DNA from: Prochlorococcus sp. HOT208_60m_808G21
Lineage (GTDB): Bacteria > Cyanobacteriota > Cyanobacteriia > PCC-6307 > Cyanobiaceae
Length of the DNA stretch: 51,038 bases
Assembly: GCA_002026015.1 (NCBI GenBank)
Contig: MWOY01000112.1
Location: forward strand, 1-51,038
Direction: 5' to 3'
Part shown: positions 26,695 to 36,946 of the stretch, in pieces
How positions within the stretch are numbered: position 1 is the stretch's first letter
Layout of the letters: the number at the start of each line of letters is the position of its first letter
Made by a program: the position numbers and the translations under genes
Notes under the pieces: model-generated
Databases searched by the model: none
The model's input: only the letters and a program-made list of their open reading frames with translations
Told to the model about the DNA's origin: nothing

Positions 26695-27698
26695 AAAGAA
26701 GATAATGTTTTTTCACAAGTTTCAAAATCTTTGTTGAATGATACTCCAACCTCTTTAAGAAGCTTTCTGTCTGATTGAAAAGATGGATTTGAGGTTGTGA
26801 GTAACTCATCTCCATAAAAAATTGAATTTGCCCCACATTGAAAACATAAAATTTGGGCTTCTTTTGAAAGCTTTTCTCTCCCTGCACTTAATCTTATTTT
26901 ACTTTTAGGCATAAGGATTCTAGCTGTAGCTATCATCCTTATCATTTCAATAGAATCAACTTCTTGATTATCTTCCAAACCAGTACCTTCAATAGCTACT
27001 AATGAATTTATAGGAACACTTTCAGGATGTGGATTCATGTTTGAAAGCACTTCCAAAAGAGATGCTCTATCGCCATTAGTTTCACCCAAGCCTATTATCC
27101 CTCCACAACAAACATTTATTCCTGCATTCCTTACTCTTTTGATAGTATCTAGTCTATCTTGATAAGTTCTAGTAGTAATAATATTTTTATAATGCTCAGG
27201 ACTAGTATCAAGATTGTGGTTATACGCGGTCAAACCTGCATCAGCCAGTCTGGAAGCTTGTTCTTCTGTAAGCATCCCAGCAGTAACGCATGCTTCCATA
27301 CCTAAATTTCTTACACCGCTAACCATCTCTAACATTGCATTGAAAGATTTCCCATCTCTAATTTCTCTCCAAGCCCAACCCATACAAAACCTATCTGCAC
27401 CCTCATTTTTTGCTATTTGAGCTCTTGCTAAAACCTCTTCAACTTGAAATTGTGGATGACTTTTGATTTCGCTAGCACTATATATTGATTGACTACAATA
27501 CGAACAATTTTCCTCACATCCACCAGTTTTTACGCTGAATAATGATGCTAATTGAATGTCGTATTTGTTAAATTTCCTGTGAACGGTTTGTGATTCCCAC
27601 ATTAAATCAATAAGAGGCATATTAAGTATTTTCAATATCTCCTCTTTATTCCAATCAAACCTAATTTCTTTTAATAACTGATTTTTCGAATTAGCCAT
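26691..27698 (-). CDS. bioB: Biotin synthase
   Basis: A radical-SAM enzyme that inserts sulfur into dethiobiotin. I place the start at 27698 (MANSKNQ, 335 residues), 4 nt after the uppS stop. A longer reading from 27737 would overlap uppS and adds a weakly conserved extension. The motifs are clear: [13 protein letters not shown] (CxxxCxxC), [48 protein letters not shown] and FCQCGA-type residues read here as [12 protein letters not shown]. The length is typical. Confidence 0.95.
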   Translation of the reverse strand: MANSKNQLLKEIRFDWNKEEILKILNMPLIDLMWESQTVHRKFNKYDIQLASLFSVKTGGCEENCSYCSQSIYSASEIKSHPQFQVEEVLARAQIAKNEGADRFCMGWAWREIRDGKSFNAMLEMVSGVRNLGMEACVTAGMLTEEQASRLADAGLTAYNHNLDTSPEHYKNIITTRTYQDRLDTIKRVRNAGINVCCGGIIGLGETNGDRASLLEVLSNMNPHPESVPINSLVAIEGTGLEDNQEVDSIEMIRMIATARILMPKSKIRLSAGREKLSKEAQILCFQCGANSIFYGDELLTTSNPSFQSDRKLLKEVGVSFNKDFETCEKTLSSL

Positions 27699-27702
27699 TT
27701 TA

Positions 27703-28506
27703 TTAGGAAGAATATTGAGAATCTTCAAAAGATTCATTTGGTAATGATTCTATACCGCCGAAACGTCTATTTCTTGATTGGTAATCAATTATTGCTTTAA
27801 GAAATTCATGCTCATTAAACTCTGGCCATAGTACGTCAGATATATAAATTTCTGAATATGCTAATTGCCATAATAAAAAATTACTTATCCTTTTTTCTCC
27901 ACTAGTTCTTATTAGTAATTCAGGATCCTTAATCCCTCCAGTTAATAGTTCTGAATTAAATAATTTTTCATTAATTTCACTTGGTTTTATTTCCCCAGAA
28001 GAAGATTTTAATGCTAGTTCTTTTGCAACTTTTACTATTTCTTGTCTACCTCCGTAATTAACACAAACATTGAATAAAAATTTATTGTTGTTTTTAGTAA
28101 GTGATTCTGAACTAGATATTATTTCTTTTAAATTTTTTGGGAAAGGATTTAAATCTCCAATAAATTTTATTTTTGTTGATTCTTCATGTATCTCTTTAAT
28201 TTCGTTTTTTAAAACTTCGCTAAAAAGATTTATGAGAAAATCAACTTCTTTTGTTGGTCTTGTCCAATTCTCAGTTGAAAAAGCATAAACAGTAATTACT
28301 TTACAACCTAAATTTTTTGCAACTTTGAGAATTTTTTTTAATACAACAACACCCCGTTTATGTCCAAATGATCTGGGTAAACCTTTTCTAGTCGCCCATC
28401 TCCCATTTCCGTCCATAATTATTGCTACATGCTTGGGCAATTTTTGCTTATCTATTTTCATTAATAAGTCAGTAATTTTATCGTCTATTACTTTTTCTAA
28501 ACTCAT
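27703..28506 (-). CDS. uppS: Isoprenyl (undecaprenyl) diphosphate synthase
   Basis: A 267-residue cis-prenyltransferase. The signature starts with the catalytic Asp in [77 protein letters not shown] and DVLWPEF complete the family blocks. UppS makes the C55 lipid carrier for peptidoglycan and other envelope polymers. It sits 3 nt after cdaA and 4 nt before bioB on the minus strand, in a block with cdaA and lysA that leans towards cell-wall metabolism. Confidence 0.96.
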   Translation of the reverse strand: MSLEKVIDDKITDLLMKIDKQKLPKHVAIIMDGNGRWATRKGLPRSFGHKRGVVVLKKILKVAKNLGCKVITVYAFSTENWTRPTKEVDFLINLFSEVLKNEIKEIHEESTKIKFIGDLNPFPKNLKEIISSSESLTKNNNKFLFNVCVNYGGRQEIVKVAKELALKSSSGEIKPSEINEKLFNSELLTGGIKDPELLIRTSGEKRISNFLLWQLAYSEIYISDVLWPEFNEHEFLKAIIDYQSRNRRFGGIESLPNESFEDSQYSS

Positions 28507-28509
28507 TAG

Positions 28510-29418
28510 TTAATCCTTTTTGTTAATAAAAATTTCTGATTTTTCAGACTCTTTTTTATTAATATCACTGATGATATTATCACCCGAGTCTGTCTTTTGG
28601 GATGAAACATTTTTACTTAAAGATGCTTTACTTGCTCCCATAGAGTTTTGATTCCCAATCAATTTTGCAAGAAGTTCTTGTAACCTGCTGCTGGTAATTG
28701 GTCTTTCGAGTTTGCCTTGGTTTGCTAATGATAAAGTACCTGTTTCTTCAGAAACAACAATACAAATACATCTGTCAAATCTTTCTGTAATTCCTAATGC
28801 TGCTAAATGTCTTGTGCCATATCTACTTATTCCTTGTCTTGAGAGAGGAAGTATTACACCAGCAGAAATTATTTTATTTCCTTTCACAAGCACTGCTCCA
28901 TCATGTAAAGGCGTATCTGTAGCAAAAAGATTTATTAAAAGGTCAGTTGATAATTGTGCCTCAATATTGGTCCCTGAATACAAAAAATCTTCAGGTCTTA
29001 AATCACTCCCCAAATCTACAACGATTAAAGCACCTCTTCTATTTTGAGAGAGTTTACCGGCAGTATCAACTAACTGAGTAATGGTAGTTGAAGTTGCTCT
29101 AAATTCCTTTGGTGGATTCCCAAGTAACACAGCTAGCCTCCCAGTGCCTAGTAATTCCATTAATCTTCTTAACTCTCCTTGCCAAAGGATCGCTAATGAG
29201 AGAGAGCAAGCGAGAACTACAGCATCAATTAATTTTGATGTTAGTGGTAAGTATGCATATCTTTGAATAAACCATGCGGATGATACTAAAAACAAATATC
29301 CTCTTAGAAGCCATAATGTCCGTTGTTCTTTTACTCTAGAGAATAATAATAGTCCGAAACCAACAGCGAATAAGACATCTAATAAAAGCTTTAAATTTAT
29401 AATCCCCCAGAAATTCAC
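28510..29418 (-). CDS. cdaA: Diadenylate cyclase (CdaA family)
   Basis: A 302-residue membrane protein. Three N-terminal helices (about 9-27, 35-52, 62-80) precede a DAC (DisA_N) domain. The DGA motif is in TPLHDGAVLVKGNKI and the second motif is GTRHLAALG, where most family members read GTRHRAA. A Ser/Lys-rich tail (about 245-302) is low-complexity. The enzyme makes c-di-AMP from two ATP; in cyanobacteria this messenger affects potassium/osmotic balance and night survival. It is followed by uppS and preceded by lysA, without cdaR or glmM, which accompany it in Firmicutes. Confidence 0.9.
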   Translation of the reverse strand: MNFWGIINLKLLLDVLFAVGFGLLLFSRVKEQRTLWLLRGYLFLVSSAWFIQRYAYLPLTSKLIDAVVLACSLSLAILWQGELRRLMELLGTGRLAVLLGNPPKEFRATSTTITQLVDTAGKLSQNRRGALIVVDLGSDLRPEDFLYSGTNIEAQLSTDLLINLFATDTPLHDGAVLVKGNKIISAGVILPLSRQGISRYGTRHLAALGITERFDRCICIVVSEETGTLSLANQGKLERPITSSRLQELLAKLIGNQNSMGASKASLSKNVSSQKTDSGDNIISDINKKESEKSEIFINKKD

Positions 29419-29446
29419 ACTAAAAACAAAATTAATTTAAATGTAC

Positions 29447-30820
29447 CTAATTTTGTTTGATAAAGCGATCAGGTAGTACGTCATATTTTAAAAGATCCAA
29501 TGGGCTTTCTCTTTTTTGAATAATTTCTGCCTCTCCATTTTTAACTAAGAGAGCAGCAGGCCTTGGAATTCTATTGTAGTTAGAACTCATTGAATTATTA
29601 TATGCACCAGTACCAAAAACACATATAAGATCTCCCGTTTTACATTCTGCTAGTTCAATTTCTTTAAACAATACATCTCCCGATTCGCAGTGCTTACCTG
29701 CAATAGTATATTTATTTTTGGAATTAATATTAAATGGATTACTTACTAAACATGCAGAATAATTTGATTGATATGTAATTGGTCTTGGATTATCACTCAT
29801 ACCACCATCAACAGATAAATATGTTCTGATACCGGGAATTTCTTTAAAAGCCCCAATTTTGTAAATGGTTACACCTGCTGTAGATACAATAGATCTCCCA
29901 GGTTCGCACATTAATGTAGGAAAATCTAAGTTGTTTTTTTTACAAGCTTCAACAACAGAAGAAGAAATTGTTTTTACCCATTCATCAATTGAAGGAGGAT
30001 CATCACTTTCTGTATACTTGATACCTAAACCACCGCCAACATTTAGTTCCTTTATATTATGACCAAATTTTTTGGCGTCTAAGATAACCTTTACCATTAT
30101 TTCTCCCAGATCCTTATGAGGGTCTAGTTCAAAAATCTGTGAACCAATATGAGCATGTAAACCTTTTAATTTTAGGTGCTTTGTATTGCTGATGCTGTTA
30201 AATAGAGTATTTAAATATTCTATTCCGAAACCAAATTTGCTATCAAAAGATCCAGTTCTAATATATTCATGTGTATGGCATTCTATCCCAGGAGTAAAGC
30301 GAATCATTATTTCTAAATCTTGATTAAATGATTTTGAGATCTCATCTAATCTTTCTAAGTCGTAATCATTATCTACAATAACCTTAATGTTATTTCTGAC
30401 TGCGAATTCTAATTCTTTGTCTGATTTGTTGTTACCATGAAAAACAATTTTTTCATTTGGAACCCCACCTTTAATAGCAGTCAATAGTTCTCCTTCTGAA
30501 ACGGCATCAAGTCCTAAACCCTCCGAAGAAACAAGACTACTCATAAAAATGGAACTATTTGCCTTAGAAGCATATATGGGCAACGATTTTCCTGGGTAAT
30601 ATTTTTCTAAGGCATTTTTGTACGCTTTACAAGAATTTCTTAAAGTGATTTCATCTAAGATATAAAGAGGAGAATCATATTTTTTAATTAGTTCTTCAAT
30701 AGAACATCCACCAACTGACAATTTACCATCTCCTTCAATGGATGTGGTAATAGGTACAATATTTCTGTTAGGACTTTCCAAGTCAATTTTTTGTTTTAAA
30801 AAAGATTGTTTTTCTTCCAT
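29447..30820 (-). CDS. lysA: Diaminopimelate decarboxylase
   Basis: A 457-residue PLP enzyme of fold III that converts meso-diaminopimelate to lysine. The PLP lysine lies in IYASKANSS. HAHIGSQI, LNVGGGLGIKY, CEPGRSIV, SVDGGMSDNPRP and the C-terminal CESGDVLF and GAYNNSMSSNYN are family signatures. The length is near the upper end for the family (about 420-460). The gene starts about 90 bp from divergent rimI and heads the minus-strand block lysA-cdaA-uppS-bioB-trhO. Confidence 0.95.
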   Translation of the reverse strand: MEEKQSFLKQKIDLESPNRNIVPITTSIEGDGKLSVGGCSIEELIKKYDSPLYILDEITLRNSCKAYKNALEKYYPGKSLPIYASKANSSIFMSSLVSSEGLGLDAVSEGELLTAIKGGVPNEKIVFHGNNKSDKELEFAVRNNIKVIVDNDYDLERLDEISKSFNQDLEIMIRFTPGIECHTHEYIRTGSFDSKFGFGIEYLNTLFNSISNTKHLKLKGLHAHIGSQIFELDPHKDLGEIMVKVILDAKKFGHNIKELNVGGGLGIKYTESDDPPSIDEWVKTISSSVVEACKKNNLDFPTLMCEPGRSIVSTAGVTIYKIGAFKEIPGIRTYLSVDGGMSDNPRPITYQSNYSACLVSNPFNINSKNKYTIAGKHCESGDVLFKEIELAECKTGDLICVFGTGAYNNSMSSNYNRIPRPAALLVKNGEAEIIQKRESPLDLLKYDVLPDRFIKQN

Positions 30821-30907
30821 GGGAGAACTTTTAATAAAGCTTTGCCAAAACTGTCATATTTTATAATGACTTTAGATTTGAACTTTCTAGATATAAATAC
30901 ATAATAA

Positions 30908-31348
30908 ATGATATCCATTAAACAAATAAATAAGAAATATATTGATTTATGTTATGAATTAGATTCAAATACGATTTCGCTATGGAGTAAAGAACAATGG
31001 GCTAACGAATTCAAAAAAGATGGTACAAAAATCTTTGGGTTATTAATTAAAAATTTAATCATTGGTATATGTGTTTTTCAAGTTGTTCTTGATGAAGCTC
31101 AAATAAATTATTTTGTTGTAAAAAAGAAATTTAGAAAAAAGGGATTTGGATCTTATCTTATGAGCTATCTAATAAAAAAATGTGAAAAATTAAATTTAAA
31201 GAAATTACTATTAGAGGTTTCTCAGAGTAATGTTACTGCTGAAAGATTCTATAGCCGCTTTGATTTTTCTACTGTGGGAATAAGAAAAAATTATTATAAA
31301 GATGGTTCACATGCTCTTTTAAAAGAAAAAAAATTAACAACAAAATAA
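30908..31348 (+). CDS. rimI: GNAT acetyltransferase, RimI-like
   Basis: A 146-residue GNAT protein. The acetyl-CoA loop lies in VKKKFRKKGFGSYLMSYLIKKCEK (a variant of RGxGxG/A). LLLEVSQSNVTAERFYSRFDFSTVGIRKNYYKDGSHALL is the characteristic RimI C-terminal block. RimI acetylates the N-terminus of ribosomal protein S18 in enterobacteria; the substrate here is not shown. It is monocistronic, divergent from lysA. Confidence 0.85.
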   Translation: MISIKQINKKYIDLCYELDSNTISLWSKEQWANEFKKDGTKIFGLLIKNLIIGICVFQVVLDEAQINYFVVKKKFRKKGFGSYLMSYLIKKCEKLNLKKLLLEVSQSNVTAERFYSRFDFSTVGIRKNYYKDGSHALLKEKKLTTK

Positions 31349-31384
31349 TGTAAAAATTTAAATGTTCGGATAACCAGAATCGTT

Positions 31385-31401
31385 GAAATTACTATAATTT
31401 C
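31385..31401 (+). repeat. Short inverted repeat downstream of rimI
   Basis: GAAATTA (31385-31391) pairs with TAATTTC (31395-31401) around a 3-nt loop, 37 nt after the rimI stop. It could aid termination, but no good T tract follows. Confidence 0.25.
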
Positions 31402-31483
31402 TTGCTATATCATTAAAAAAGTTCAATTTAATTTGATAATTTATACTTTTGGGTATTCACAAAAGCTCATTCTGAACACAAAA

Positions 31484-31514
31484 TTGACATATTACTGGTA
31501 GGTTATTAGTAGGA
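31484..31514 (+). promoter_or_regulatory. Candidate clpC promoter and ribosome-binding site
   Basis: TTGACA (31484-31489) is a perfect -35 box. A weak -10 (TTAGTA, 31506-31511) follows after 16 bp. An imperfect tandem repeat (TTACTGGTAGG then TTATTAGTAGG, 31492-31513, 9 of 11 bases equal) covers the spacer and -10. AGGA at 31511-31514 may be the ribosome-binding site of the ATG at 31528. Confidence 0.35.
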
Positions 31515-31527
31515 ATTTAATCTTCTA

Positions 31528-34053
31528 ATGTTTGAAAGATTTACAGAAAAGGCTATAAAAGTCATTATGCTTGCTCAAGAGGAAGCCAGGAGACTTGGTC
31601 ATAATTTTGTTGGAACTGAACAAATTCTTTTGGGGTTAATTGGAGAAGGAACTGGGGTAGCAGCGAAAGTACTTAAATCACTTGGAGTTAATTTAAAAGA
31701 TTCAAGGATAGAGGTGGAAAAGATAATAGGTAGAGGTTCAGGATTTGTAGCTGTAGAAATACCTTTTACTCCCAGGGCTAAAAGAGTTTTAGAACTATCT
31801 TTAGAAGAGGCTCGTCAACTTGGTCACAATTACATTGGTACAGAACATTTATTGTTAGGTTTAATTAGAGAAGGTGAAGGTGTAGCTGCAAGAGTTCTTG
31901 AAAATCTTAATATTGACCTTACAAAAGTTAGAACTTCAGTTATAAGGATGCTAGGTGAAACCGCCGAAGTTGGTACAGGGGCCAGTTCAACTAAGGGCAA
32001 TTTAAAAACAGCTACTCTTGATGAATTCGGAACAAATTTAACAAAATTAGCAAGTGAATCAAAATTAGATCCAGTCGTTGGACGCCATTCAGAAATAGAT
32101 CGTGTAGTTCAAATACTAGGTAGGAGGACAAAAAATAATCCTGTTCTTATTGGGGAGCCAGGTGTAGGCAAAACAGCTATAGCGGAAGGTTTGGCTCAAA
32201 GAATACAAACTGGGGATATCCCAGACATTCTTGAAGATAAAAGAGTTTTGACTCTTGATATAGGTCTTTTGGTAGCAGGAACAAAATATAGAGGTGAATT
32301 TGAAGAAAGATTAAAAAAAATAATGGAAGAAATTAAATCAGCAGGTAACGTCATTCTTGTCATAGATGAAGTGCATACTTTAATTGGTGCTGGAGCTGCT
32401 GAAGGAGCTATAGATGCAGCAAATATACTCAAGCCAGCATTAGCTAGAGGAGAACTTCAATGTATTGGAGCAACAACTCTAGATGAATATAGAAAACATA
32501 TTGAAAGAGATGCTGCTCTAGAAAGAAGATTCCAGCCTGTAATGGTGGGAGAGCCATCCATAGAAGATACAATCGAGATTTTAAAAGGTCTTAGAGAGCG
32601 TTACGAACAACATCATCGTCTAAGAATTACTGATGATGCGCTAGAGGCAGCCGCTCATTTAGGTGATCGTTACATATCTGACAGATTTTTGCCTGATAAG
32701 GCTATTGATCTCATAGACGAGGCTGGAAGTAGAGTACGTTTAATAAACTCTAAACTTCCGCCTGAAGCAAAACAAATAGATAGAGAACTAAGAAAAGTCC
32801 AAAAACAGAAGGAAGAATCTGTAAGAGACCAAAATTTTGATCAAGCTGGCCAATTACGTGAAAAAGAGATGGAATTGTCTGCAAAAATTAAAGAGGTTTT
32901 GGATAATAAAAAGGAATCTGCAGCTGGAGATCAATCTGATGATGACAATTCTGTAAAAAGTGATTTAAAACTTTTACAAAGCCCTCTTGTTAGTGAAGAG
33001 GATGTAGCACATATTGTAGCTTCATGGACAGGTGTTCCGGTCCAAAAATTAACAGAAACTGAATCAGTCAAGCTTCTTAATATGGAGGAAACACTTCACC
33101 AAAGGCTAATTGGACAAGATGAAGCTGTAAAGGCTGTCTCAAGAGCCATAAGAAGAGCAAGAGTTGGATTGAAAAATCCTAATAGACCCATAGCAAGTTT
33201 TATCTTTTCTGGGCCTACCGGTGTTGGCAAAACTGAATTGACTAAATCATTGGCTTCATATTTCTTCGGTAGTGAAGAAGCAATGATTAGATTAGATATG
33301 TCAGAATTTATGGAAAGACATACAGTAAGTAAACTTATAGGCTCGCCTCCTGGTTATGTTGGTTTTAATGAAGGTGGTCAGCTTACTGAAGCAGTTAGAA
33401 GACGTCCTTATACTGTTGTTTTATTTGATGAAGTTGAGAAGGCTCATCCAGATGTTTTTAACTTATTATTGCAACTACTTGAAGACGGAAGATTAACTGA
33501 CTCCAAAGGTAGAACTGTAGATTTTAAAAATACATTGTTAATAATGACATCTAATATCGGTTCAAAAGTAATCGAGAAAGGTGGTGGCGGACTAGGATTT
33601 GAATTTTCAGGCGATTCAGTTGAAGATAGCCAATATAACAGAATTAAATCACTAGTTAATGAAGAACTTAAGCAATACTTTAGGCCTGAATTTTTAAATA
33701 GGCTTGATGAAATAATTGTATTCAGACAATTAACTAAAAATGAAGTTAAAGAAATTGCTGAAATAATGTTGCAAGAAGTTTTTGTCCGACTACAGGATAA
33801 AGGTATTAAATTAAATGTCACCGATGCTTTCAAAGAAAGACTTGTTGAAGAAGGTTACAATCCTTCATACGGAGCGAGACCTTTGAGAAGGGCAGTTATG
33901 CGTTTACTAGAAGATAGTTTGGCTGAAGAAGTTCTTTCTGGGAGAATAAAAGATGGAGATAATGCTTTAGTTGATATAGATGATAATAAAAAAATTACAA
34001 TAAATATTTCTTCTGAAGAATCTTCTCAAGAGTTAGCAGGTGCTAACTTCTAA
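31528..34053 (+). CDS. clpC: ATP-dependent Clp protease ATPase subunit ClpC
   Basis: An 841-residue Hsp100 unfoldase that feeds ClpP. The N-terminal double Clp-N domain (about 1-145) has its two tandem repeats ([23 protein letters not shown] and [23 protein letters not shown]). AAA1 has [13 protein letters not shown] and [19 protein letters not shown]-like middle segment carries [14 protein letters not shown]2 has [25 protein letters not shown] and the ClpP-binding GGLGFEFSG loop. The length and order match ClpC (not ClpB). It is usually essential in cyanobacteria and handles photosynthetic protein turnover. Confidence 0.98.
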   Translation: MFERFTEKAIKVIMLAQEEARRLGHNFVGTEQILLGLIGEGTGVAAKVLKSLGVNLKDSRIEVEKIIGRGSGFVAVEIPFTPRAKRVLELSLEEARQLGHNYIGTEHLLLGLIREGEGVAARVLENLNIDLTKVRTSVIRMLGETAEVGTGASSTKGNLKTATLDEFGTNLTKLASESKLDPVVGRHSEIDRVVQILGRRTKNNPVLIGEPGVGKTAIAEGLAQRIQTGDIPDILEDKRVLTLDIGLLVAGTKYRGEFEERLKKIMEEIKSAGNVILVIDEVHTLIGAGAAEGAIDAANILKPALARGELQCIGATTLDEYRKHIERDAALERRFQPVMVGEPSIEDTIEILKGLRERYEQHHRLRITDDALEAAAHLGDRYISDRFLPDKAIDLIDEAGSRVRLINSKLPPEAKQIDRELRKVQKQKEESVRDQNFDQAGQLREKEMELSAKIKEVLDNKKESAAGDQSDDDNSVKSDLKLLQSPLVSEEDVAHIVASWTGVPVQKLTETESVKLLNMEETLHQRLIGQDEAVKAVSRAIRRARVGLKNPNRPIASFIFSGPTGVGKTELTKSLASYFFGSEEAMIRLDMSEFMERHTVSKLIGSPPGYVGFNEGGQLTEAVRRRPYTVVLFDEVEKAHPDVFNLLLQLLEDGRLTDSKGRTVDFKNTLLIMTSNIGSKVIEKGGGGLGFEFSGDSVEDSQYNRIKSLVNEELKQYFRPEFLNRLDEIIVFRQLTKNEVKEIAEIMLQEVFVRLQDKGIKLNVTDAFKERLVEEGYNPSYGARPLRRAVMRLLEDSLAEEVLSGRIKDGDNALVDIDDNKKITINISSEESSQELAGANF

Positions 34054-34068
34054 TCATTCAAAGTAAAT

Positions 34069-35160
34069 ATGCAGTCTATCTCTCCAGAAACTATTTACAG
34101 GGGAAATTCTGCCTGGGAAAAATCCTTACCTCAAATTACTGAATTAACTAAAAGTCCATTAATTCTAGGAAGAGGGATTCAAACGAATAATTTAAGAAAT
34201 AAAATTTTAAATGATTTAAAAAATCAAAAACTTAATGTAAATTCTGCTAATTTGAAATTTGATTGTTGTTACGAAGATATTTCAAGAGTTAACAATATTA
34301 TTTCAAATAATAATAATGATTGTGTTATCGCAGCTGGAGGTGGCAAAGTTCTAGACTCTGGAAAGTATATAGCCGACTCTCTTAATATCCCTTGTATTAC
34401 AGTTCCGCTGAGCGCCTCTACATGTGCTGGTTGGACAGCCTTATCGAATATTTATACTAAGGATGGTCAATTTATAAAAGATGTTGCGTTAGGATCCTGT
34501 CCGAAAATACTGGTTTTTGATCATAAATTTATTCAAACAGCTCCATCAAGAACACTTGCAAGTGGCATAGCAGATGCATTGGCAAAATGGTACGAATCCT
34601 CAATAACAAGTTCAAAAATAGATGACGGACTTGTTCAACATGCAATTCAGATATCAAGAGTTTTAAGAGATCAACTATTAATAGATGGAGGAAAAGCATT
34701 TAAGGGGCAATTTGAAAATAATTCATCTTGGCAAAATACTGTAGAAGCATGTGGACTTACAGCAGGATTAGTTGGCGGTATTGGTGGAGAAAAATGTAGG
34801 ACTGCAGCCGCACATGCTATTCATAATGCAATTACACAGATAATCACGCCTAATAAATTCTTACATGGTGAGATTGTAGGGGTTGGATTATTATTGCAAT
34901 TAAGACTAGAAGAAATGAAAAATAACAATAAATTAGCTGATCAATCAATTAAACAATTATTAGTACTTATGAAAGAATTGAATTTGCCAACTACTATCGG
35001 ACAACTTGGAATAAATGTTTTTGAAAATAATAATTTAGAGAAAATTGCTAATTTTACTTGTCGAGATAAATCTGAGATTCACTTTTTGCCTTTTGAAATT
35101 AATAAATGGGACATAATAGAGGTCATTTCAAATTTTGAACAACAAAAAATTAAAACATAA
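34069..35160 (+). CDS. Iron/zinc-type glycerol dehydrogenase-like oxidoreductase (GldA family)
   Basis: A 363-residue family III dehydrogenase. The NAD site is in VIAAGGGKVLDSGKYIAD, and TVPLSASTCAGWTALSNIYT follows. The metal ligands are visible: Asp in GIADALAKWYE, His in AAAHAIHNAI, and His in KFLHGEIVGVG. GldA-type enzymes oxidise glycerol to dihydroxyacetone, but relatives act on glycerol-1-phosphate and other polyols, so the substrate is uncertain. It follows clpC by 15 nt, and the next gene overlaps its 3' end by 26 nt. Confidence 0.85.
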   Translation: MQSISPETIYRGNSAWEKSLPQITELTKSPLILGRGIQTNNLRNKILNDLKNQKLNVNSANLKFDCCYEDISRVNNIISNNNNDCVIAAGGGKVLDSGKYIADSLNIPCITVPLSASTCAGWTALSNIYTKDGQFIKDVALGSCPKILVFDHKFIQTAPSRTLASGIADALAKWYESSITSSKIDDGLVQHAIQISRVLRDQLLIDGGKAFKGQFENNSSWQNTVEACGLTAGLVGGIGGEKCRTAAAHAIHNAITQIITPNKFLHGEIVGVGLLLQLRLEEMKNNNKLADQSIKQLLVLMKELNLPTTIGQLGINVFENNNLEKIANFTCRDKSEIHFLPFEINKWDIIEVISNFEQQKIKT

Positions 35161-36067
35161 ATATTTTTTGACTAAAAATAATTTTGAACAATTAAGTGAT
35201 TTAAATGTAGAATTTTTCGAAAGTGCCAAATTGTCACTATTAGATCCTTTAGGCCTCTATTTGGCAAATGATGTTAAGTGGATAAAACTCAACCAAAATT
35301 GGAACTCCTTAAAATTCCCAGTAGTTATGGGTGGAAAAGGGCAACCTATACTTCTTCTACATGGCTTTGATAGTAGTTTTTTAGAATTCAGAAGAATATA
35401 TAAATCACTAAAAAGAAATTTTCAAGTTATCGTTCCTGATCTTCTGGGTTTTGGTTTTAGTCCCAGGTGCGCAACAAATGAATACAATTCCTCAAAAATA
35501 ATTTCGCATTTGATTGATCTCCTCAGGACATTAAAAATAACAAATAATTTAAAAATTATAGGTGCCTCTATGGGAGGCTCAACAGCTTTAAAACTTGCTT
35601 ATGAAATTCCTGATTCCATTGATAAAATTATCCTTTTGTCCCCCGCCGGATTGTTTGGAGAACCTAAGAGTATCCCTTTTCCTCTTAACCAATTTGGTGC
35701 CTCATTTCTTGGATTGCCTCAAGTCAGAAAAAGTCTTTGTAGGCAAGCATTTGCTTTTCCAGATGAATGCGTTGGTAGGATGGAAGAGCAAATTGCTTCA
35801 ATTCATTTAGGTTGTAAAGGATGGAGGAATTCACTTGCATCATTTGCAAAAAGTGGTGGATTTGCAGGGACTCAAAAATATATTCAAAACATACCAATTA
35901 AAACATTATGTGGAGAAAATGATCGAATTCTTGGAAAAAAAGAGATAAAAAAAATAGGAAATATTGAAAAATTAAATTTTGTAGGGTTACAAAATTGTGG
36001 TCATCTTCCACATATAGATCTTCCATCATTATCTAGTAAAATTATCCAAGATTATTTTTTGGAATAA
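35135..36067 (+). CDS. Alpha/beta-hydrolase fold protein
   Basis: A 310-residue hydrolase of the cyanobacterial/plastid type. The oxyanion region is ILLLHGFDSS, the nucleophile elbow is IGASMGGSTA (Ser catalytic), and the acid is in LCGENDRIL. The C-terminal histidine is in GCGH-like NCGHLPHIDLPS. Serine, aspartate and histidine are thus all present. The upstream TTG (35135) overlaps the dehydrogenase gene by 26 nt; a second TTG 12 codons on is possible. The substrate is unknown; relatives include esterases and epoxide hydrolases. It ends 12 nt before convergent cdsA. Confidence 0.85.
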   Translation: MNNKKLKHKYFLTKNNFEQLSDLNVEFFESAKLSLLDPLGLYLANDVKWIKLNQNWNSLKFPVVMGGKGQPILLLHGFDSSFLEFRRIYKSLKRNFQVIVPDLLGFGFSPRCATNEYNSSKIISHLIDLLRTLKITNNLKIIGASMGGSTALKLAYEIPDSIDKIILLSPAGLFGEPKSIPFPLNQFGASFLGLPQVRKSLCRQAFAFPDECVGRMEEQIASIHLGCKGWRNSLASFAKSGGFAGTQKYIQNIPIKTLCGENDRILGKKEIKKIGNIEKLNFVGLQNCGHLPHIDLPSLSSKIIQDYFLE

Positions 36068-36079
36068 AAGATTTTTTAA

Positions 36080-36937
36080 TTAATTTAGATACTTGAGAAT
36101 TATAAAAATGTAATACAAAACAGATGGAGTAAAGATGTAACTGTCAATTCTGTCAAGAATCCCTCCATGTCCCGGTAAAAAAGTTCCGGAATCTTTTATT
36201 TTTGCGTCTCTCTTCATCATAGATTCAATTAAATCTCCAACTAATGCCATAAGAGAAATTGAAATTCCATAAATTATTCCAACAATTAATGGATTTTCCC
36301 AATTCATTAAAAATGCGAAAAATATTGCTAGTAAAATTGAACAGCATATTCCTCCGATTAAACCTTCTATAGTTTTGCTCGGAGATATTGGAGATAGAGA
36401 TGTTTTACCAAATGACTTCCCAATGAAATAAGAACCAATATCACTAGCTACGATTAAAAAACAAGAAGTTAAAGTTATATGGAGACCTGTAGTATTTGAT
36501 AAATTCTCAAGCGAGATGAAACTCTGATTTGAAACTATTATCACTGAATCTAATCCCCTTAACTTAATCCAGTAACTGGGTAAAAAACCTAAATAGAATA
36601 ATCCAAAAATAGATGCTGCAATATCTGAAATTGTCCCAGGTTTTGGTTGCAAAAGTAACCAAGTACATATCCCAACTGAACAGATTGGCAAAATTGAATT
36701 TGAAATTTCTCCTTCAAGCACACCAATGGTCTCAAGATAAGTAGAAATTATAATTATAAAGGACGAAAATAATGTGGTTTTTGTAGCTGGTCTTATTCCT
36801 TTAAATTCTGACATTCTGAAAAATTCTAATAATGCTAAATATGTAAGCAAAGCAATTGCCAATGTAAAAAACCATCCCCCCAACAAAACAACAATTAAAC
36901 CGAAAATTCCTATAATTAATCCGCTTTTTAATCTCAT
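36080..36937 (-). CDS. cdsA: Phosphatidate cytidylyltransferase (CDP-diacylglycerol synthase)
   Basis: A 285-residue integral-membrane protein with about seven or eight helices. It has the exact family signature in SMMKRDAKIKDSGTFLPGHGG followed by ILDRID. SPSKTIEGLIGG lies before it, another conserved block. CdsA makes CDP-diacylglycerol from phosphatidic acid and CTP, the branch point to phosphatidylglycerol, which thylakoids need. It lies 9 nt after the decarboxylase gene on the same strand. Confidence 0.96.
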   Translation of the reverse strand: MRLKSGLIIGIFGLIVVLLGGWFFTLAIALLTYLALLEFFRMSEFKGIRPATKTTLFSSFIIIISTYLETIGVLEGEISNSILPICSVGICTWLLLQPKPGTISDIAASIFGLFYLGFLPSYWIKLRGLDSVIIVSNQSFISLENLSNTTGLHITLTSCFLIVASDIGSYFIGKSFGKTSLSPISPSKTIEGLIGGICCSILLAIFFAFLMNWENPLIVGIIYGISISLMALVGDLIESMMKRDAKIKDSGTFLPGHGGILDRIDSYIFTPSVLYYIFIILKYLN

Positions 36938-36946
36938 ATGAAATTG

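Noticed and set aside
27699-27737. Longer start for bioB
   Set aside because: It would overlap uppS by 35 nt and adds a weakly conserved extension; the ATG at 27698 sits 4 nt after uppS.
35595-35810. Second frame inside the alpha/beta hydrolase
   Set aside because: Lies wholly in a well-supported gene and has no family features.
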